DNA from: Polaribacter sp. IC073
GTDB lineage: Bacteria; Bacteroidota; Bacteroidia; Flavobacteriales; Flavobacteriaceae
Reading direction: 5' to 3'
NCBI RefSeq assembly: GCF_007997075.1
Contig: NZ_VORS01000001.1
Coordinates: 62,001-126,000 of the forward strand
DNA length: 64,000 nucleotides
The notes under the pieces were generated by a model that saw only the letters and a program-made list of their open reading frames with translations, was not told the origin of the DNA and did no database searches. Shown piece after piece: positions 11,801-20,200 of the stretch (position 1 is its first letter; each line of letters opens with the position of its first letter). Made by a program: the position numbers and the translations under genes.

Positions 11801-11987
11801 AACTAGACAGCACTCGTTCTTTCATTTCTCCTGCAGCCTTGTTTGTAAAAGTAATTGCCAACACTTTCTGAAACATAAAAAGATCGTCTGAATTTAAGAG
11901 TACTTTAATATATTGTTTTACCAAAGTGAATGTTTTTCCACTTCCGGCAGAAGCGTTGTAAACTTGAAAAGTAGATGGTTGTTGCAC
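8841..11987 (-). CDS. AddA/RecB-like UvrD-family helicase-nuclease
   Basis: A 1048-residue superfamily 1 helicase. Walker A is NASAGSGKTFTLVK at about 10-23, Walker B DEMQDTS near 395 followed by GDGKQAIYRWRGG, and motif V MTIHKSKGLEF near 735. The C-terminus carries a PD-(D/E)XK nuclease: a His in FGNLFHEIL near 915, then IIPDRLVF and IIDYKTGN near 1000. This is the AddA architecture, for double-strand break resection and recombination. I took GTG at 11987 because family proteins begin just before the Walker A strand; TTG at 12026 would add 13 residues. No AddB-like partner is adjacent; neighbours are kbl and a ZIP transporter. Confidence 0.85.
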   Translation of the reverse strand: MQQPSTFQVYNASAGSGKTFTLVKQYIKVLLNSDDLFMFQKVLAITFTNKAAGEMKERVLSSLEDFAAGKENDLLKIILAETTLDKAIIKKRSKRILDAILQNYSAFSITTIDSFTHKIIKSFAYDLGLSLNFEVEMDAISLLNEAVDVLISKIGTDKKLTNLLIDYSLDKTDDDKSWDISKDLNDFARVLLNEDDVKHFRKLSDKKLDDFFELKKKLQKDNKQIEKEYKVFGDEVLSFIDTNGLSISDFAYAGELVKHFQKLTKLRFLKSEDLKFEGRLNTTIEDSKNLFAGKASAATKGTIEGISEQLRMYYYQSKDLYNGSFSKYLLNKITLKSIIPLAVLNNINSELNTIKEDNNIRLNAEFNQLISDNIKDQPAPFIYERIGQRFQHYFIDEMQDTSVLQWQNLIPLIDNALAQESSNLLLVGDGKQAIYRWRGGKAEQFIDLGSNEENPFHVHKDIKNLETNYRSYSEVINFNNSFFQHTSNFLQNESYKKLFYDGNTQLENAKKGGFVSLTFLDKEEEKDDEKVKYPKKVLEKINQLKDDFYLNEICILTRTKKDGIAVADYLSENGISIISSETLLLQNNSLINFIIDVLHIIQNASDEERRFEVLYFLYEHLEIQIPKHEFFKKHIKSANELIFEELQSYGVTFSFSVFQQVPFYEKIEEIIRGFNLVDSSNAYVQFFLDVVLEQQRKATDIGDFLEFWELKKEKLSIVASENSDAVQVMTIHKSKGLEFPVVIFPCDVDIYRQISPKIWFDDLPEDYKFKELLIDYKKDISLINERGLEIYNQQREELELDNFNLLYVSLTRAVEQLHVITEKKISAKGIENVNHYSGIFINYLKAQNLWQEDVLEYNFGNIRRLKEKQKEASLTEIHQKFISTPWQEHNIVLLASDSKLWNTEQGKAIDFGNLFHEILSKIITKTNVEAIVTQYHQKGLIDEVQLKTIQNTIDSIVNHSKLTTYFSEEVTVFNEREIVDFDNQIIIPDRLVFNKQNEVTIIDYKTGNASNDHHQQLLKYELVLKSMNFKVGKKLLVYINDKIDVVEV

Positions 11988-12064
11988 AGAAATATTTTTA
12001 TTGCAAAATACACTTTTTAGAATCAAAAGACAAGACGCAAAAGATGAGAATTACATAAAAATAA

Positions 12065-12103
12065 AAACGGTACTACCTTAGAAATTCTAAGATGATACCG
12101 TTT
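12065..12103 (-). terminator. probable terminator of the mntR-zip operon
   Basis: An imperfect stem-loop with arms AAACGGTA / TACCGTTT and an inner CTTAGAA / TTCTAAG stem, between the ZIP stop (12128) and the helicase gene. The 3' side on the minus strand runs into T residues. Confidence 0.65.
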
Positions 12104-12127
12104 CATATTTTACGAATCTTTTAAAGA

Positions 12128-12964
12128 CTAACCTAAACCAACATCTAAAGACATCATCACAATAAAACCACCTATAAAACCAAGTGTTGCAATGTCTGTG
12201 TATTTATCTCGCTGTGTTTCTGGTATTACTTCTTCTACTACTACAAAAATCATTGCTCCTGCAGCAAAGGCCAATGCATAAGGTAAAATTGGCACGAAAA
12301 ATGAAACTGCCAAAGCACCTAAAACCGCAGCAATTGGCTCTACAACGGCAGACAATTGTCCGTACCAAAAACTTTTTAATCTACTAACACCTTGTCTTCT
12401 TAACGGCATTGCAACGGCAAAACCTTCTGGAAAATTCTGAATCCCGATTCCGATTGCCAAAGAAATTGCAGCAATAATCATTTCTGTTTGTTCTACTCCA
12501 ACTAGTGTTGATGCGGCTCCAAATAAAACTCCTACCGCCAAACCTTCTGGAATGTTATGCAACGTAATTGCCAACACCAACAAAGTAGTTTTATGCCATT
12601 CTGTTTTCACTCCTTCCGCCTCACTTTCTTTAAAATTGATATGTAAATGCGGTAGAATTTTATCCATTCCGAATAAAGACAAAGCCCCTAAACCAAAACC
12701 AATTGCAGCTGGTAAAACTTTCATAAAACCTTCTCCAGGACTATTTTCTATTGCTGGCGCTAACAAACTCCAAAAACTTGCTGCTACCATAACTCCTCCG
12801 GTAAAACCTAACATTCCGTCTAAGACTGCTCTATTCATTTTTTTAAAGAAGAACACTAACGCAGCACCTGCAGCGGTTAAACCCCAAGTAAAGAGAGATG
12901 CGTATAATGCTGCTAAAATCGGATTTTCTTTCCCGAATTCAACTAATTGATCGAATGTGCTCAT
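12128..12964 (-). CDS. ZIP-family divalent metal transporter
   Basis: A 278-residue ZIP permease with about eight membrane helices. Metal-binding signatures are visible: LHNIPEGLAVGVLFG in the fourth helix and QNFPEGFAVAMPLR in the fifth, with their conserved His/Asn and Glu residues. It moves Zn2+, Mn2+ or Fe2+ into the cytoplasm. The gene starts inside the stop of the DtxR/MntR-type regulator (4-bp overlap), so it is co-translated with it and presumably controlled by it. The metal is not determinable from the sequence; the regulator family points to manganese or iron. Confidence 0.9.
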   Translation of the reverse strand: MSTFDQLVEFGKENPILAALYASLFTWGLTAAGAALVFFFKKMNRAVLDGMLGFTGGVMVAASFWSLLAPAIENSPGEGFMKVLPAAIGFGLGALSLFGMDKILPHLHINFKESEAEGVKTEWHKTTLLVLAITLHNIPEGLAVGVLFGAASTLVGVEQTEMIIAAISLAIGIGIQNFPEGFAVAMPLRRQGVSRLKSFWYGQLSAVVEPIAAVLGALAVSFFVPILPYALAFAAGAMIFVVVEEVIPETQRDKYTDIATLGFIGGFIVMMSLDVGLG

Positions 12965-13617
12965 GATTTTTTCATATATAAATTATTTGCTATTTTGTTT
13001 GAAATGGATAATTTCTTGTCTTCAATTAAGATAGATAAAGAATCATCGAAATCTTCTTTATCTAAAATGGTTATTTTTTTTCCTAAAGTGATGCCTTTTT
13101 TATCTAAGAATTGTAAAAATTCGGATGAAGAATCATCTACACCAACACAAATTCCACTTTCGTTTTTAGTTAATGTTGATAGTAAACTTTTTTCAATTGT
13201 TTTTAAATTTCCATCTCTATCAGGAATAGGATCTCCATGAGGATCGTGTGTTGGGAAATTTAAAAAACCGTCTAACTGATCTATTAATTTGGAAGATTTT
13301 ATGTGCTCTAACTGCTCCGCAACCTCGTGTACCTCATCCCAAGAAAAATCTAATTTCTCTACTAAAAAAACTTCCCACAAGCGGTGTTTCCTTACAATGT
13401 TGGCAGCAGACTTTTTACCTAAATCGGTTAATTTAACTCCTTTGTACTTTTTATAAATAACAACTTCCTTTTCAGATAACTTCTTAATCATGTCTGTTAC
13501 AGAAGAAGCTTTTGTGGCTAACTTTTCTGCAATAGCATTGGTACTAATTCCTTTATTAGTCTCTAACTCTAGATGGTAAATGGTTTTTAAATAATTTTCT
13601 TCAGAAAGCGTGAACAT
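12961..13617 (-). CDS. metal-dependent transcriptional regulator, DtxR/MntR family
   Basis: A 218-residue regulator. The N-terminal winged helix (about 4-65) has GISTNAIAEKLATKASSVTDMIKKL, followed by the dimerisation/metal-binding domain with KHRLWEVFLVEKLDFSWDEVH and EQLEHI, and a C-terminal FeoA/SH3-like domain (about 140-210). With Mn2+ or Fe2+ bound, such proteins normally repress uptake genes. It heads an operon with the ZIP transporter and is divergent from a TonB receptor. A DtxR-like inverted repeat in the shared 128-bp gap is the obvious candidate operator for both directions. Confidence 0.9.
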   Translation of the reverse strand: MFTLSEENYLKTIYHLELETNKGISTNAIAEKLATKASSVTDMIKKLSEKEVVIYKKYKGVKLTDLGKKSAANIVRKHRLWEVFLVEKLDFSWDEVHEVAEQLEHIKSSKLIDQLDGFLNFPTHDPHGDPIPDRDGNLKTIEKSLLSTLTKNESGICVGVDDSSSEFLQFLDKKGITLGKKITILDKEDFDDSLSILIEDKKLSISNKIANNLYMKKS

Positions 13618-13636
13618 TTTCTATTTATTTAGGCTG

Positions 13637-13644
13637 CAAATATA
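13637..13644 (-). promoter_or_regulatory. -7 promoter element of the mntR-zip operon
   Basis: TATATTTG on the minus strand matches TAnnTTTG, 20 bp before the regulator ATG. A weak -33-like ATTG lies about 18 bp further upstream (13663-13666), next to the operator. Confidence 0.55.
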
Positions 13645-13668
13645 TACTTTTTATTTTTATTACAATAT

Positions 13669-13690
13669 ATTTTTAGGCAAGTCTAAAAAT
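13669..13690. promoter_or_regulatory. inverted-repeat operator, DtxR/MntR-box-like
   Basis: Arms ATTTTTAG (13669-13676) and CTAAAAAT (13683-13690) are perfect inverted repeats around a 6-bp centre. The core TTAGGCAAGTCTAA resembles the classical DtxR box TTAGGTTAGCCTAA. It occupies the -33 region of the rightward TonB-receptor promoter and lies just upstream of the leftward promoter, a position suited to repress the receptor and perhaps autoregulate the operon. Confidence 0.65.
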
Positions 13691-13695
13691 AATAT

Positions 13696-13703
13696 TACAT
13701 TTG
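13696..13703 (+). promoter_or_regulatory. -7 promoter element of the TonB-receptor operon
   Basis: TACATTTG matches TAnnTTTG, 42 bp before the receptor ATG. The space where a -33 element should lie is occupied by the inverted repeat at 13669-13690. Confidence 0.65.
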
Positions 13704-13745
13704 CAGAAAATTAAAATAATAGGTTTATTAAAATATTAATTAGTC

Positions 13746-16046
13746 ATGAAGAAAATACTATTTTTAGCGGTAATAGGAATATCAAACTTTTTATCTGCAC
13801 AAAGTCAACAAGTCTCTATTTCGGGTATTGTAAAAAACAACGGAAACCCTATCCCTTTTGTAAGTGTATACGTAAAAGGAGGAAATCAAGGAACAAGCAC
13901 AGACTATAATGGTAAGTACGAAATAACACTATCTGCAGGAAAAATCACACTTATTGCACAAGCGCAAGGGTTTAAATCTTCGAGAAAAGAGTTAACCCTT
14001 TTAAAAAACTCTAATGAAGTTGTAGATTTCACACTTGAAGAAGGCAATGTAGTGTTAAACGAAATCGTAGTCACAGGAACTCGTACAGAAAAACGTAGAA
14101 CAGATTCTCCAGTAATTGTGAATTTAATAACTAGCAAAACATTAGAGCAAGTAACCGCAACAGATCTTTCGGAAGGATTACGTTTTCAGCCAGGACTGCG
14201 TGTTGAAGTAGATTGCCAAACGTGCAACTATAGTCAGATTCGAATGAATGGTTTACAAGGTGGCTACTCTCAAGTTCTTATAAATGGACGAGCAATTTTT
14301 AGCCCACTTACAGGTTTATATGGTTTAGAACAAATTCCAGTAAATATGATAGACCGAATAGAAGTAGTTCGTGGAGGCGTTTCTGCCTTATATGGTTCTA
14401 GTGCAATTGGTGGAACTGTAAATGTGATTACAAAACTACCAAAGAAAAACGGCTATAGTTTCAGCTACGGTTATCAAAATATCGATGGATCTGATCAAAA
14501 TTTAATCAGTGGAAATGCAACCGTTGTTAATGAAGAAAGAAATGCTGGTGTTAATTTTTTCATCAACAATAGAACAAGAGAAGCTTATGATGCTAATGGA
14601 GATAATTATTCTGAACTACCAGCATTAAAGGACAATACTTTTGGAGTAAATGCTTTTTATTTACCAACAGAAAACTCGAAACTAGAAGCTAGTTTTAGTA
14701 GTCTTTATGAGTATCGATTTGGGGGAGAAATTGTTGATAAACCAGCATTTTTGGCAAATCAATCTGAGGAAAGAACGCACAACGTAAAAATGGGAAGCTT
14801 AGATTATCAAATAAATTTTGAAAGAAGTTCGCTTATTTTCTATTACGGTGGTCAACGAACAGATCGTGACCATTACACAGGTATTATTCCAGATGGTGCA
14901 ACAGAAAAACAAGATTTTTTCGCGGCGCCGCCTTACGGAATATCAGAGGTTGTTACACATCAAGGTGGAACACAGTTCAATTATAGTTTTGATAAATTCT
15001 TGGGCGGAAAAACAGTTCTTACGGGTGGTTTAGAATATATGTATGATGATGTTTTAGATGAAATTGAATCATACAATTACCTTATTGACCAAACTACAAA
15101 GACGTTAGGCACTTTTGTACAAAATGATTGGGATATTTCAGAAAAAGTGAACTTCCTAACGGGTTTCCGTATTGACAAGCACAACTTGGTAGAGCACGCA
15201 ATTTTTAGTCCTAGAGTATCACTTTTGTATAAATTAAAAGAAACTACACAGTTTCGTTTAGGTTGGGGTACCGGTTTTAGAGCGCCACAAGCTTTTGATA
15301 CCGATTTACATATTGCATTTGCAGGTGGTGGGGTTTCTAGAATTTCTTTAGCAGATAATTTAATTGAAGAGCGTTCTAATAGTTATACCGCTTCTGTAAA
15401 TTACGACAAAGCAACAGAGCATTTTATTGCAGGTTTTACCGTTGAAGGTTTTTATACACATTTAGATGACGCATTTTATCAATTTCCTTTAGGTAAAGAT
15501 CAATTTGGAGAGCGTTTTGAAAAAAGAAACGGAAGTGGCGCTACAGTAAAAGGAATTACTTTGGAGGCACGTGCAAATTTTGATTATGTGGTAGAATTAG
15601 AAGCAGGTTTTACAGTACAGTCTAGTTTGTTTGATGAATCTGTAGAAAATATTGAAGGTTTACCTTCAAAAAGAGAATTTTTACGTACTCCAAATAATTA
15701 TGGTTACGCAACACTTACTTATACGCCAATTAAAAAATTAGCAATTAGTGCAAACTTATTATATACTGGTAAAATGGATATTATTCACTTTGCTGGAGAC
15801 AATACAGGGCAAACTGTAGATGAATATGACGTTACACCAAACTTTACGGAATTAAGTTTACGTGGAAGTTATACTATTGAAATGGAAAAATTAAAAACAG
15901 GATTTGAACTTTTTGGTGGGGTGAAGAATGTAACCGATAGTTATCAGAATGATTTTGATACTGGTAAAAACCGTGATAGTAATTACGTATATGGTCCAGC
16001 AGCACCACGTACATATTTTGTAGGAGTAAAAATTAGTTCACTATAA
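13746..16046 (+). CDS. TonB-dependent outer-membrane receptor with CarboxypepD-like N-domain
   Basis: A 766-residue receptor. It has a signal peptide (about 1-19), a CarboxypepD regulatory-like domain (about 22-100), a plug domain with NEIVVTGTRTEKRR and IDRIEVVRGGVSALYGSSA, and a 22-strand barrel ending in YFVGVKISSL. The plug carries a CxxC pair (DCQTC, about C157 and C160) that could bind metal or form a disulfide. It takes up a large or scarce ligand across the outer membrane using TonB energy. Being divergent from a DtxR/MntR-type regulator and ZIP transporter with a shared operator, it is likely a metal or metallophore receptor. A thioredoxin-like gene follows 4 bp later. Confidence 0.9.
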   Translation: MKKILFLAVIGISNFLSAQSQQVSISGIVKNNGNPIPFVSVYVKGGNQGTSTDYNGKYEITLSAGKITLIAQAQGFKSSRKELTLLKNSNEVVDFTLEEGNVVLNEIVVTGTRTEKRRTDSPVIVNLITSKTLEQVTATDLSEGLRFQPGLRVEVDCQTCNYSQIRMNGLQGGYSQVLINGRAIFSPLTGLYGLEQIPVNMIDRIEVVRGGVSALYGSSAIGGTVNVITKLPKKNGYSFSYGYQNIDGSDQNLISGNATVVNEERNAGVNFFINNRTREAYDANGDNYSELPALKDNTFGVNAFYLPTENSKLEASFSSLYEYRFGGEIVDKPAFLANQSEERTHNVKMGSLDYQINFERSSLIFYYGGQRTDRDHYTGIIPDGATEKQDFFAAPPYGISEVVTHQGGTQFNYSFDKFLGGKTVLTGGLEYMYDDVLDEIESYNYLIDQTTKTLGTFVQNDWDISEKVNFLTGFRIDKHNLVEHAIFSPRVSLLYKLKETTQFRLGWGTGFRAPQAFDTDLHIAFAGGGVSRISLADNLIEERSNSYTASVNYDKATEHFIAGFTVEGFYTHLDDAFYQFPLGKDQFGERFEKRNGSGATVKGITLEARANFDYVVELEAGFTVQSSLFDESVENIEGLPSKREFLRTPNNYGYATLTYTPIKKLAISANLLYTGKMDIIHFAGDNTGQTVDEYDVTPNFTELSLRGSYTIEMEKLKTGFELFGGVKNVTDSYQNDFDTGKNRDSNYVYGPAAPRTYFVGVKISSL

Positions 16047-16050
16047 TATT

Positions 16051-16530
16051 TTGAAATTGACAAAATTATTTATTTTAAGTACGTTTGTTTTATTAATAAC
16101 TAACACCGCTTCTTCACAAAATGAAAGAGCGGTTAGTTGGTTAAGTTTTCAGCAACTAGAAGATTCTCTTTTAATAAAACCTAAAAAAGTTTTTATCGAT
16201 TTCTATGCAGATTGGTGTGGACCTTGTATCAAAATGCAGCGGGATGTTTTTACAGATAAAAAAGTGATAGCACTTTTAAACAAAGAATTCTATGCCGTAA
16301 AAATGGATGCAGAAACAAAAGACACCATTACATTCGGAGGGCAAAAATTTATTAATGAACGCATCAATAAAAGAAACCCAGTACATCAAATTCCTTTATT
16401 AATGGCAAGAAAAAAGAACAAACCATTTTCTTTACCAGCAATTGTTTTGATGGATAAAAATTTTAAACCAACAGCTAGATATTTTCAATATTTAAATGTT
16501 GAGCAGCTTATCAAAGTTTTATCGCAATAA
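16051..16530 (+). CDS. thioredoxin-fold protein, exported
   Basis: A 159-residue protein with an N-terminal signal peptide (about 1-22) and a thioredoxin fold with the active site ADWCGPCIKM (about C56 and C59). It should act on disulfides in the periplasm. The start is TTG at 16051, only 4 bp after the TonB-receptor stop, so the two form an operon. The receptor has a CxxC motif in its plug, so a redox role in receptor maturation is possible, but that is inference. It ends close to the convergent barrel-protein gene. Confidence 0.83.
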   Translation: MKLTKLFILSTFVLLITNTASSQNERAVSWLSFQQLEDSLLIKPKKVFIDFYADWCGPCIKMQRDVFTDKKVIALLNKEFYAVKMDAETKDTITFGGQKFINERINKRNPVHQIPLLMARKKNKPFSLPAIVLMDKNFKPTARYFQYLNVEQLIKVLSQ

Positions 16531-16558
16531 AAAAAATGAGATTTTTCTAGAAATAAAA

Positions 16559-17098
16559 TTAATCTTCCCAAAGTCTTTGGTGCACAGATCTGTTACCAAA
16601 ACTATATACCAAACCAAAAGACGCGTACAAATGAGAGGTTTGACTTTCAAATTCTGATTGAGAAAATTTATACATCACCTGTAAATTTAAGCCATAACTA
16701 GCATTAAACCAAAAAGTAGTTCCTGCACCAAAATTTGCTGTCGGCGTAAAACGTACTGCATTTATAAAACTACCACCAATTAAAACATAAGGCACTACAC
16801 TTTTTCGAGAAGTTCCAAAGTCGTAACGTAAAAGACCATCAAAAGTGGTGTATTTTTGGTTATCTCCAACGGCTGTTGCAAAACCTGCATCTAAAGACAC
16901 CCCTTTAAAAATATATCTAGAAATATTAAACCTAGGCGATTGGTATGCTAATTGACCGCCAACCACTAGACCATCATCAAAAGAATATTTAGCACCTGCA
17001 ATGCTAATTCCTGCAGTCCATTTTTGTTGTTCGTTTTGTGCCTTTGCTTGAAATGCAAAAACAAATGAGAACAATATGATTAAGAGTTTAATTTTCAT
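16559..17098 (-). CDS. small outer-membrane beta-barrel protein
   Basis: A 179-residue protein with a clear signal peptide (MKIKLLIILFSFVFAFQAKA) and an alternating hydrophobic/polar pattern with aromatic girdles, typical of an eight-stranded OmpX/OmpW-like barrel (blocks such as GVSLDAGFATAVGD, GLNLQVMYKFSQ and LYASFGLVYSFGNRS). Length fits such barrels. Function unknown; no operon partner. It has its own -7 element at 17140-17147 and is convergent with the thioredoxin-like gene. Confidence 0.75.
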   Translation of the reverse strand: MKIKLLIILFSFVFAFQAKAQNEQQKWTAGISIAGAKYSFDDGLVVGGQLAYQSPRFNISRYIFKGVSLDAGFATAVGDNQKYTTFDGLLRYDFGTSRKSVVPYVLIGGSFINAVRFTPTANFGAGTTFWFNASYGLNLQVMYKFSQSEFESQTSHLYASFGLVYSFGNRSVHQRLWED

Positions 17099-17139
17099 AT
17101 TTGTAGGTAGTTAGCTTCATAACAATAAGTAATTGTTAG

Positions 17140-17147
17140 CAAATATA
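17140..17147 (-). promoter_or_regulatory. -7 promoter element of the small barrel protein
   Basis: TATATTTG on the minus strand, 42 bp upstream of the ATG at 17098. Confidence 0.5.
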
Positions 17148-17201
17148 TTGCAATATTTAAGAAAACAAAACCAGTTAATGGGTTTTTATTAATTTACGTC
17201 T

Positions 17202-17209
17202 TACATTTG
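17202..17209 (+). promoter_or_regulatory. -7 promoter element of mfd
   Basis: TACATTTG matches TAnnTTTG, 17 bp before the TTG start of mfd. It supports that start. Confidence 0.55.
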
Positions 17210-17225
17210 CATAAAAATTAGTACG

Positions 17226-20200
17226 TTGAGCAAGCAGAACATTGTAAATCAATACCAAACATCTGAGAACGTTTCGCAGATTATAACACAACTTCAACAA
17301 GAACAAAACCATTTTCAAATATCGAATTTGGTCGGTTCTTCATTGTCTTTTGTTGTTTCAGAGACTTTTAAAAAAGCAGACAAACCCTACCTTTTAATCT
17401 TTAATGACAAAGAAGAGGCTGCTTATTACTTGAATGATTTAGAGCAACTTCTAGGGGATAAAAATGTACTTTTTTATCCAGGTTCTTATAGAAGACCTTA
17501 TCAGATAGAAGAAACAGATAATGCCAATGTTTTGTTACGCTCTGAAGTTTTAAATAGAATTAATTCTAGAAAGAAACCTGCTGTAATTGTCACCTATCCT
17601 ACGGCTCTTTTTGAGAAAGTAGTCACTAAAAAAGAACTTGAGAAAAACACCCTAAAAGTTACGGTTGGCGAAAGTTTATCTTTAGACTTTGTAAATGAGA
17701 TGTTATTTGAATACAAGTTTAAGCGTGTAGATTTTGTTACAGAACCTGGAGATTTTTCTGTACGTGGAGGAATTATCGATGTTTTTTCTTTTTCTAATGA
17801 TGAACCTTACAGAATTGAGTTCTTTGGTGACGACATAGATAGTATTCGTTCTTTTGATGTAGAAACGCAGCTTTCTAAAGAGAAACTGAAGAAGATTTCT
17901 ATAATGCCAAATGTTGAAAATAAAACATTGCAAGAAAACAGAGAGAGTTTCTTAAAATATATTTCACCAAAAACAGTAATTTTTACTAAAAACAGGAGTT
18001 TATTAGTAGGTAATTTAGATAAATTCTTTGAAAAAGCAGAGGAAGCATTTAACGATTTATCCAAAGAAATAAACCATTCGAAACCAAGTGAATTATTTTG
18101 TGATGGTGCTTTTATAGAGCATCAATTGCAAGCATTTTCTTTGGTTGATATTGGGAGTCAAGATGAAAAAAATTCAAAAATAAATTTTAATACAATTCCG
18201 CAACCTTCATTTAATAAACAATTTAATTTATTAATTGACAATTTAGAGGAATATCACAAAGCAAAATTTACCAATTATATTTTCTGCGCAAACGAGCAAC
18301 AAGCGCAACGTTTTCATGATATTTTCGATGATTCTGATAAAGAAGTGCATTATGAAACGGTTGTTTTTCCTTTATACCAAGGTTTTGTAGATGTAGATAA
18401 TCGATTGGTTTGTTATACAGATCATCAGATTTTTGAGCGTTACCATAAATTCAGATTAAAAAATGGGTACGCTAAAAAGCAAGCAATTACACTTCAAGAA
18501 TTAACCAAATTAGAAATTGGAGATTATGTAACCCACATGGATCATGGAATTGGAAAATTTGGTGGTTTACAAAAAATTGATGTCCAGGGAAATAAACAAG
18601 AAGCCATAAAACTGATGTATGGCGAAAGAGATATTTTATACGTTAGCATTCACTCGCTTCATAAGATTTCTAAATTTAATGGAAAGGACGGGAAAGCTCC
18701 TAAAATATACAAATTAGGTTCTGGTGCTTGGAAAAAAATCAAACAAAAAACAAAAGCAAGAGTTAAACATGTTGCGTTTAATTTAATTCAATTATATGCA
18801 AAAAGAAAACTTCAAAAAGGATTTGCTTTTGGTCCAGATACGCACATTCAGCATGAGCTAGAAGGAAGTTTTATGTATGAAGATACACCCGATCAATTTA
18901 CATCTACACAAGATGTAAAAAAGGATATGGAAAAAGAGCAACCCATGGACAGATTAGTTTGTGGTGATGTTGGTTTTGGTAAAACAGAGGTTGCCGTAAG
19001 AGCTGCTTTTAAAGCGGTAGATAACGGAAAACAAGTTGCTATTTTAGTACCAACTACAATTTTAGCTTTTCAACATTATAAAACATTTACAGAACGTTTA
19101 AAAGATTTTCCTGTCACCATCGATTATCTAAACAGATTTAGAACCGCAAAAGAAAAATCAGCAGCTATTAATGGTGTTAATGATGGTTCTGTAGATATTA
19201 TTATTGGTACGCATCAGTTAACAAACCAACGTATAAAATTTAAAGATTTAGGCTTATTAATTATTGATGAAGAGCAGAAATTTGGAGTTGCTGTAAAAGA
19301 TAAACTGAAAACTTTAAAAGAAAATGTAGATACATTAACATTAACTGCAACGCCAATTCCTAGAACTTTACAATTTAGTTTAATGGCTGCAAGAGATTTG
19401 TCGGTTATAAAAACAGCACCTCCAAACAGACATCCAATAGAAAGTAATGTGATTCGTTTTGGCGAAGAATTAATTAGAGATGCAATTTCGTATGAAATTT
19501 CTAGAGGCGGACAAGTTTTCTTTATTCACAACAGAATAGAAAATATAAAAGAAGTTGCGGGCTTAATACAGAGATTGGTTCCTACAGCGAAAGTTGGTGT
19601 TGGTCACGGGCAAATGGAAGGTAAAAAACTAGAAGGATTGATGCTTAGTTTTATGAATAATGAATTTGATGTTTTGGTTTCTACCACCATTATAGAAAGT
19701 GGTTTAGATGTGCCGAATGCAAATACTATTTTTATAAATAATGCGAATAATTTTGGTCTTTCAGATTTACACCAGATGCGTGGTAGGGTTGGGCGTTCTA
19801 ACAAAAAAGCATTTTGCTACTTTATTACACCGCCTTATCATATGATGACAGAGGATGCCAGAAAACGTATTGAAGCATTGGTTTTATTTTCTGATTTAGG
19901 AAGCGGAATTAATATTGCCATGAAAGATTTAGAAATTAGAGGTGCTGGAGATTTATTGGGGGGTGAACAAAGTGGGTTTATAAATGATATTGGGTTTGAT
20001 ACGTATCAGAAAATACTGCAAGAAGCAATTCAAGAATTAAAGGAAAATGAATTTAAAGATTTATATCCTACAGATGAAACCAAACCAAAAGAGTTTGTAA
20101 AAGAAGTAACGATAGATACTGATTTTGAAATTTTATTTCCGGATGATTATGTGAATTCCGTTACAGAAAGGTTGAGTTTATATAACAAACTGTCGGATAT

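Noticed and set aside
12552..12950. Rightward open frame of 132 codons opposite the ZIP gene
   Set aside because: It is antisense to a clear membrane transporter, has low-complexity Lys/Ala/Pro composition and no promoter or family resemblance.
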